A stretch of 64,000 nucleotides of DNA from Desulfopila inferna (GTDB lineage Bacteria; Desulfobacterota; Desulfobulbia; Desulfobulbales; Desulfocapsaceae). The stretch is taken from NCBI RefSeq assembly GCF_016919005.1, contig NZ_JAFFQE010000002.1:885468-949467 (forward strand), written 5' to 3'. Made by a program: the position numbers and the translations under genes. The notes below the pieces were generated by a model. The model was not told the origin of the DNA. It worked only from the letters and a program-made list of their open reading frames with translations, and did not search any database. Every line of letters starts with the position of its first letter. Position 1 is the first letter of the stretch. This document shows, one piece after another, positions 63,462-64,000 of this stretch.

Positions 63462-63892
63462 CAATTCTGTTGGATGTTCTGTACATCCCTAATTATGCTG
63501 CTCTTGTTTATCTATGGTATAACTCTTGTACCTCCATTCAATTTCTTGATTTCTATTAATCCGTACGTCAATCAGCGGACATTCGGTCACGGATGCATTT
63601 TGATATTTGTAAATATTATGGATTCCACGTAGGGCGGCCAATGTACGGCAATCACCTTACGGATTAATATCCCCCCAACACCCCACAACAATCTAATATT
63701 TCTTCCCTCAAGTTTTTTGAACCGGGCTATCATTGCCAACCAACCGATCCAACGTCTTAATTCCCACCTCCCTATAAAATACATCTGTGCAATGACTGAA
63801 GTGTATTCTTTGCGCAATAATTTATTGCCGAGGAATATAACGCCAAAAAACCTCACAGAAATAAGGTATGCAGTGAAGTGGTAAAGAAATAA
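63462..63892. other. Region between hairpin 4 and the insertion sequence
   Basis: About 430 bases without a confident gene. A minus-strand frame of about 54 codons ending at 63489 (ending ...SYTIDKQEQHN) lies just upstream of hairpin 4 but has no ATG; it may be the end of a gene broken by the IS or by decay. Confidence 0.4.
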
Positions 63893-64000
63893 TGGACACT
63901 TTCTTAAGTTTGGATTTTTATTCGACAAGGAGGTGTCATTATGACCGAAAGAAGAAGAAAATATACACAAGAATTCAAAGTAGAAGCTGTGAAACTTGTT
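63893..64000 (+). mobile_element. IS3-family insertion sequence, left end (partial)
   Basis: TGGACACTTTCTTAAG at 63893 looks like the terminal repeat of an IS3-type element; an OrfA start follows within 50 bases. The rest is outside the window. Confidence 0.75.
63941..64000 (+). CDS. IS3-family transposase OrfA, N-terminal part (partial)
   Basis: Only the first 20 codons are present: MTERRRKYTQEFKVEAVKLV, the standard beginning of the helix-turn-helix OrfA of IS3-type elements. AAGGAGGT precedes the ATG. In complete elements OrfA is fused to the DDE-type OrfB by a programmed frameshift. Confidence 0.88.
   Translation, partial: MTERRRKYTQEFKVEAVKLV

Larger units (their letters stand above)
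55304..63892. mobile_element. Integrated element at the ssrA 3' end (extends to or beyond the IS)
   Basis: From just after ssrA the DNA becomes more AT-rich and gene content changes to integrase, excisionase-like protein, primase-helicase, zinc-finger protein, polymerase-like protein and small unrecognised genes, mostly on the minus strand. No capsid, portal, terminase, tail, lysis or conjugation gene is seen. A second ssrA 3'-end copy that would mark the other end was not found, so the far boundary lies at or past the IS at 63893. It may be a phage satellite or integrative plasmid. Confidence 0.8.

Noticed and set aside
63587..63970. 127-codon minus-strand frame
   Set aside because: It begins inside the IS transposase gene on the opposite strand and has no recognisable protein features.

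Overview
The window looks like a chromosome segment of an anaerobic Desulfobacterota bacterium, probably a sulfate reducer near Desulfobulbales. This is inferred from a lactate permease with a FadR-type regulator, a soluble NADH/ferredoxin-type NuoEFG complex with an NfnA-like partner, an Fe-S type PurF, a fused IspDF, a bacterial V-type ATPase of the E-DUF2764-A-B-D-I-K layout, and a tmRNA tag ending in NYAVAA. The species cannot be named from sequence reading alone.

Layout: 1-7.4 kb, V-type ATPase operon (its 5' end is outside the window). Its K subunit carries the side chains that bind Na+ in known Na+ V-ATPases. 7.4-9.9 kb, lactate permease and its GntR/FadR regulator. 10.4-16.1 kb, an unrecognised two-gene cluster, a membrane VTT/disulfide-oxidoreductase fusion, a zinc-ribbon PilZ protein, a DUF808 membrane protein and a cyclic-nucleotide-domain protein. 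16.3-21.8 kb, an NfnA-like flavoprotein next to NuoG-, NuoF- and NuoE-like genes, a candidate electron-bifurcating complex. 22-27.1 kb, TetR regulator with a clear operator/promoter and an RND efflux pair. 27.3-33.4 kb, transporters (sodium:solute symporter with a 28-residue accessory peptide, a UMF1-type MFS protein) and a tandem CDP-alcohol phosphatidyltransferase. 33.7-42.8 kb, stress, alkylation repair (tag, ogt) and signalling genes (hybrid kinase, PilZ, HD, GGDEF). 43-54.9 kb, housekeeping: purF, an M20 peptidase, ispDF, rnpB, a zinc-ribbon coiled-coil protein, a Nif3-like protein, tRNA-Met(CAU), an M48 protease, nfo, a GspE/PilB ATPase and smpB. 54.9-55.3 kb, ssrA (tmRNA).

From the 3' end of ssrA to about 63.9 kb lies a visibly more AT-rich integrated element: tyrosine integrase, excisionase-like HTH protein, P4/D5-type primase-helicase, a zinc-finger protein on the opposite strand, and a 597-residue protein whose C-terminal third has the A, B and C motifs of family-A (Pol I/T7 RNA polymerase-like) polymerases. 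Small unrecognised genes follow. Four of its genes are immediately preceded by GC-rich hairpins, two of them almost identical. A cluster of perfect inverted repeats sits between the polymerase-like gene and the zinc-finger gene. No capsid, tail, packaging or conjugation gene is visible. This small replicon-like element is the most interesting part of the window. An IS3-type insertion sequence starts at about 63893 and runs off the end.
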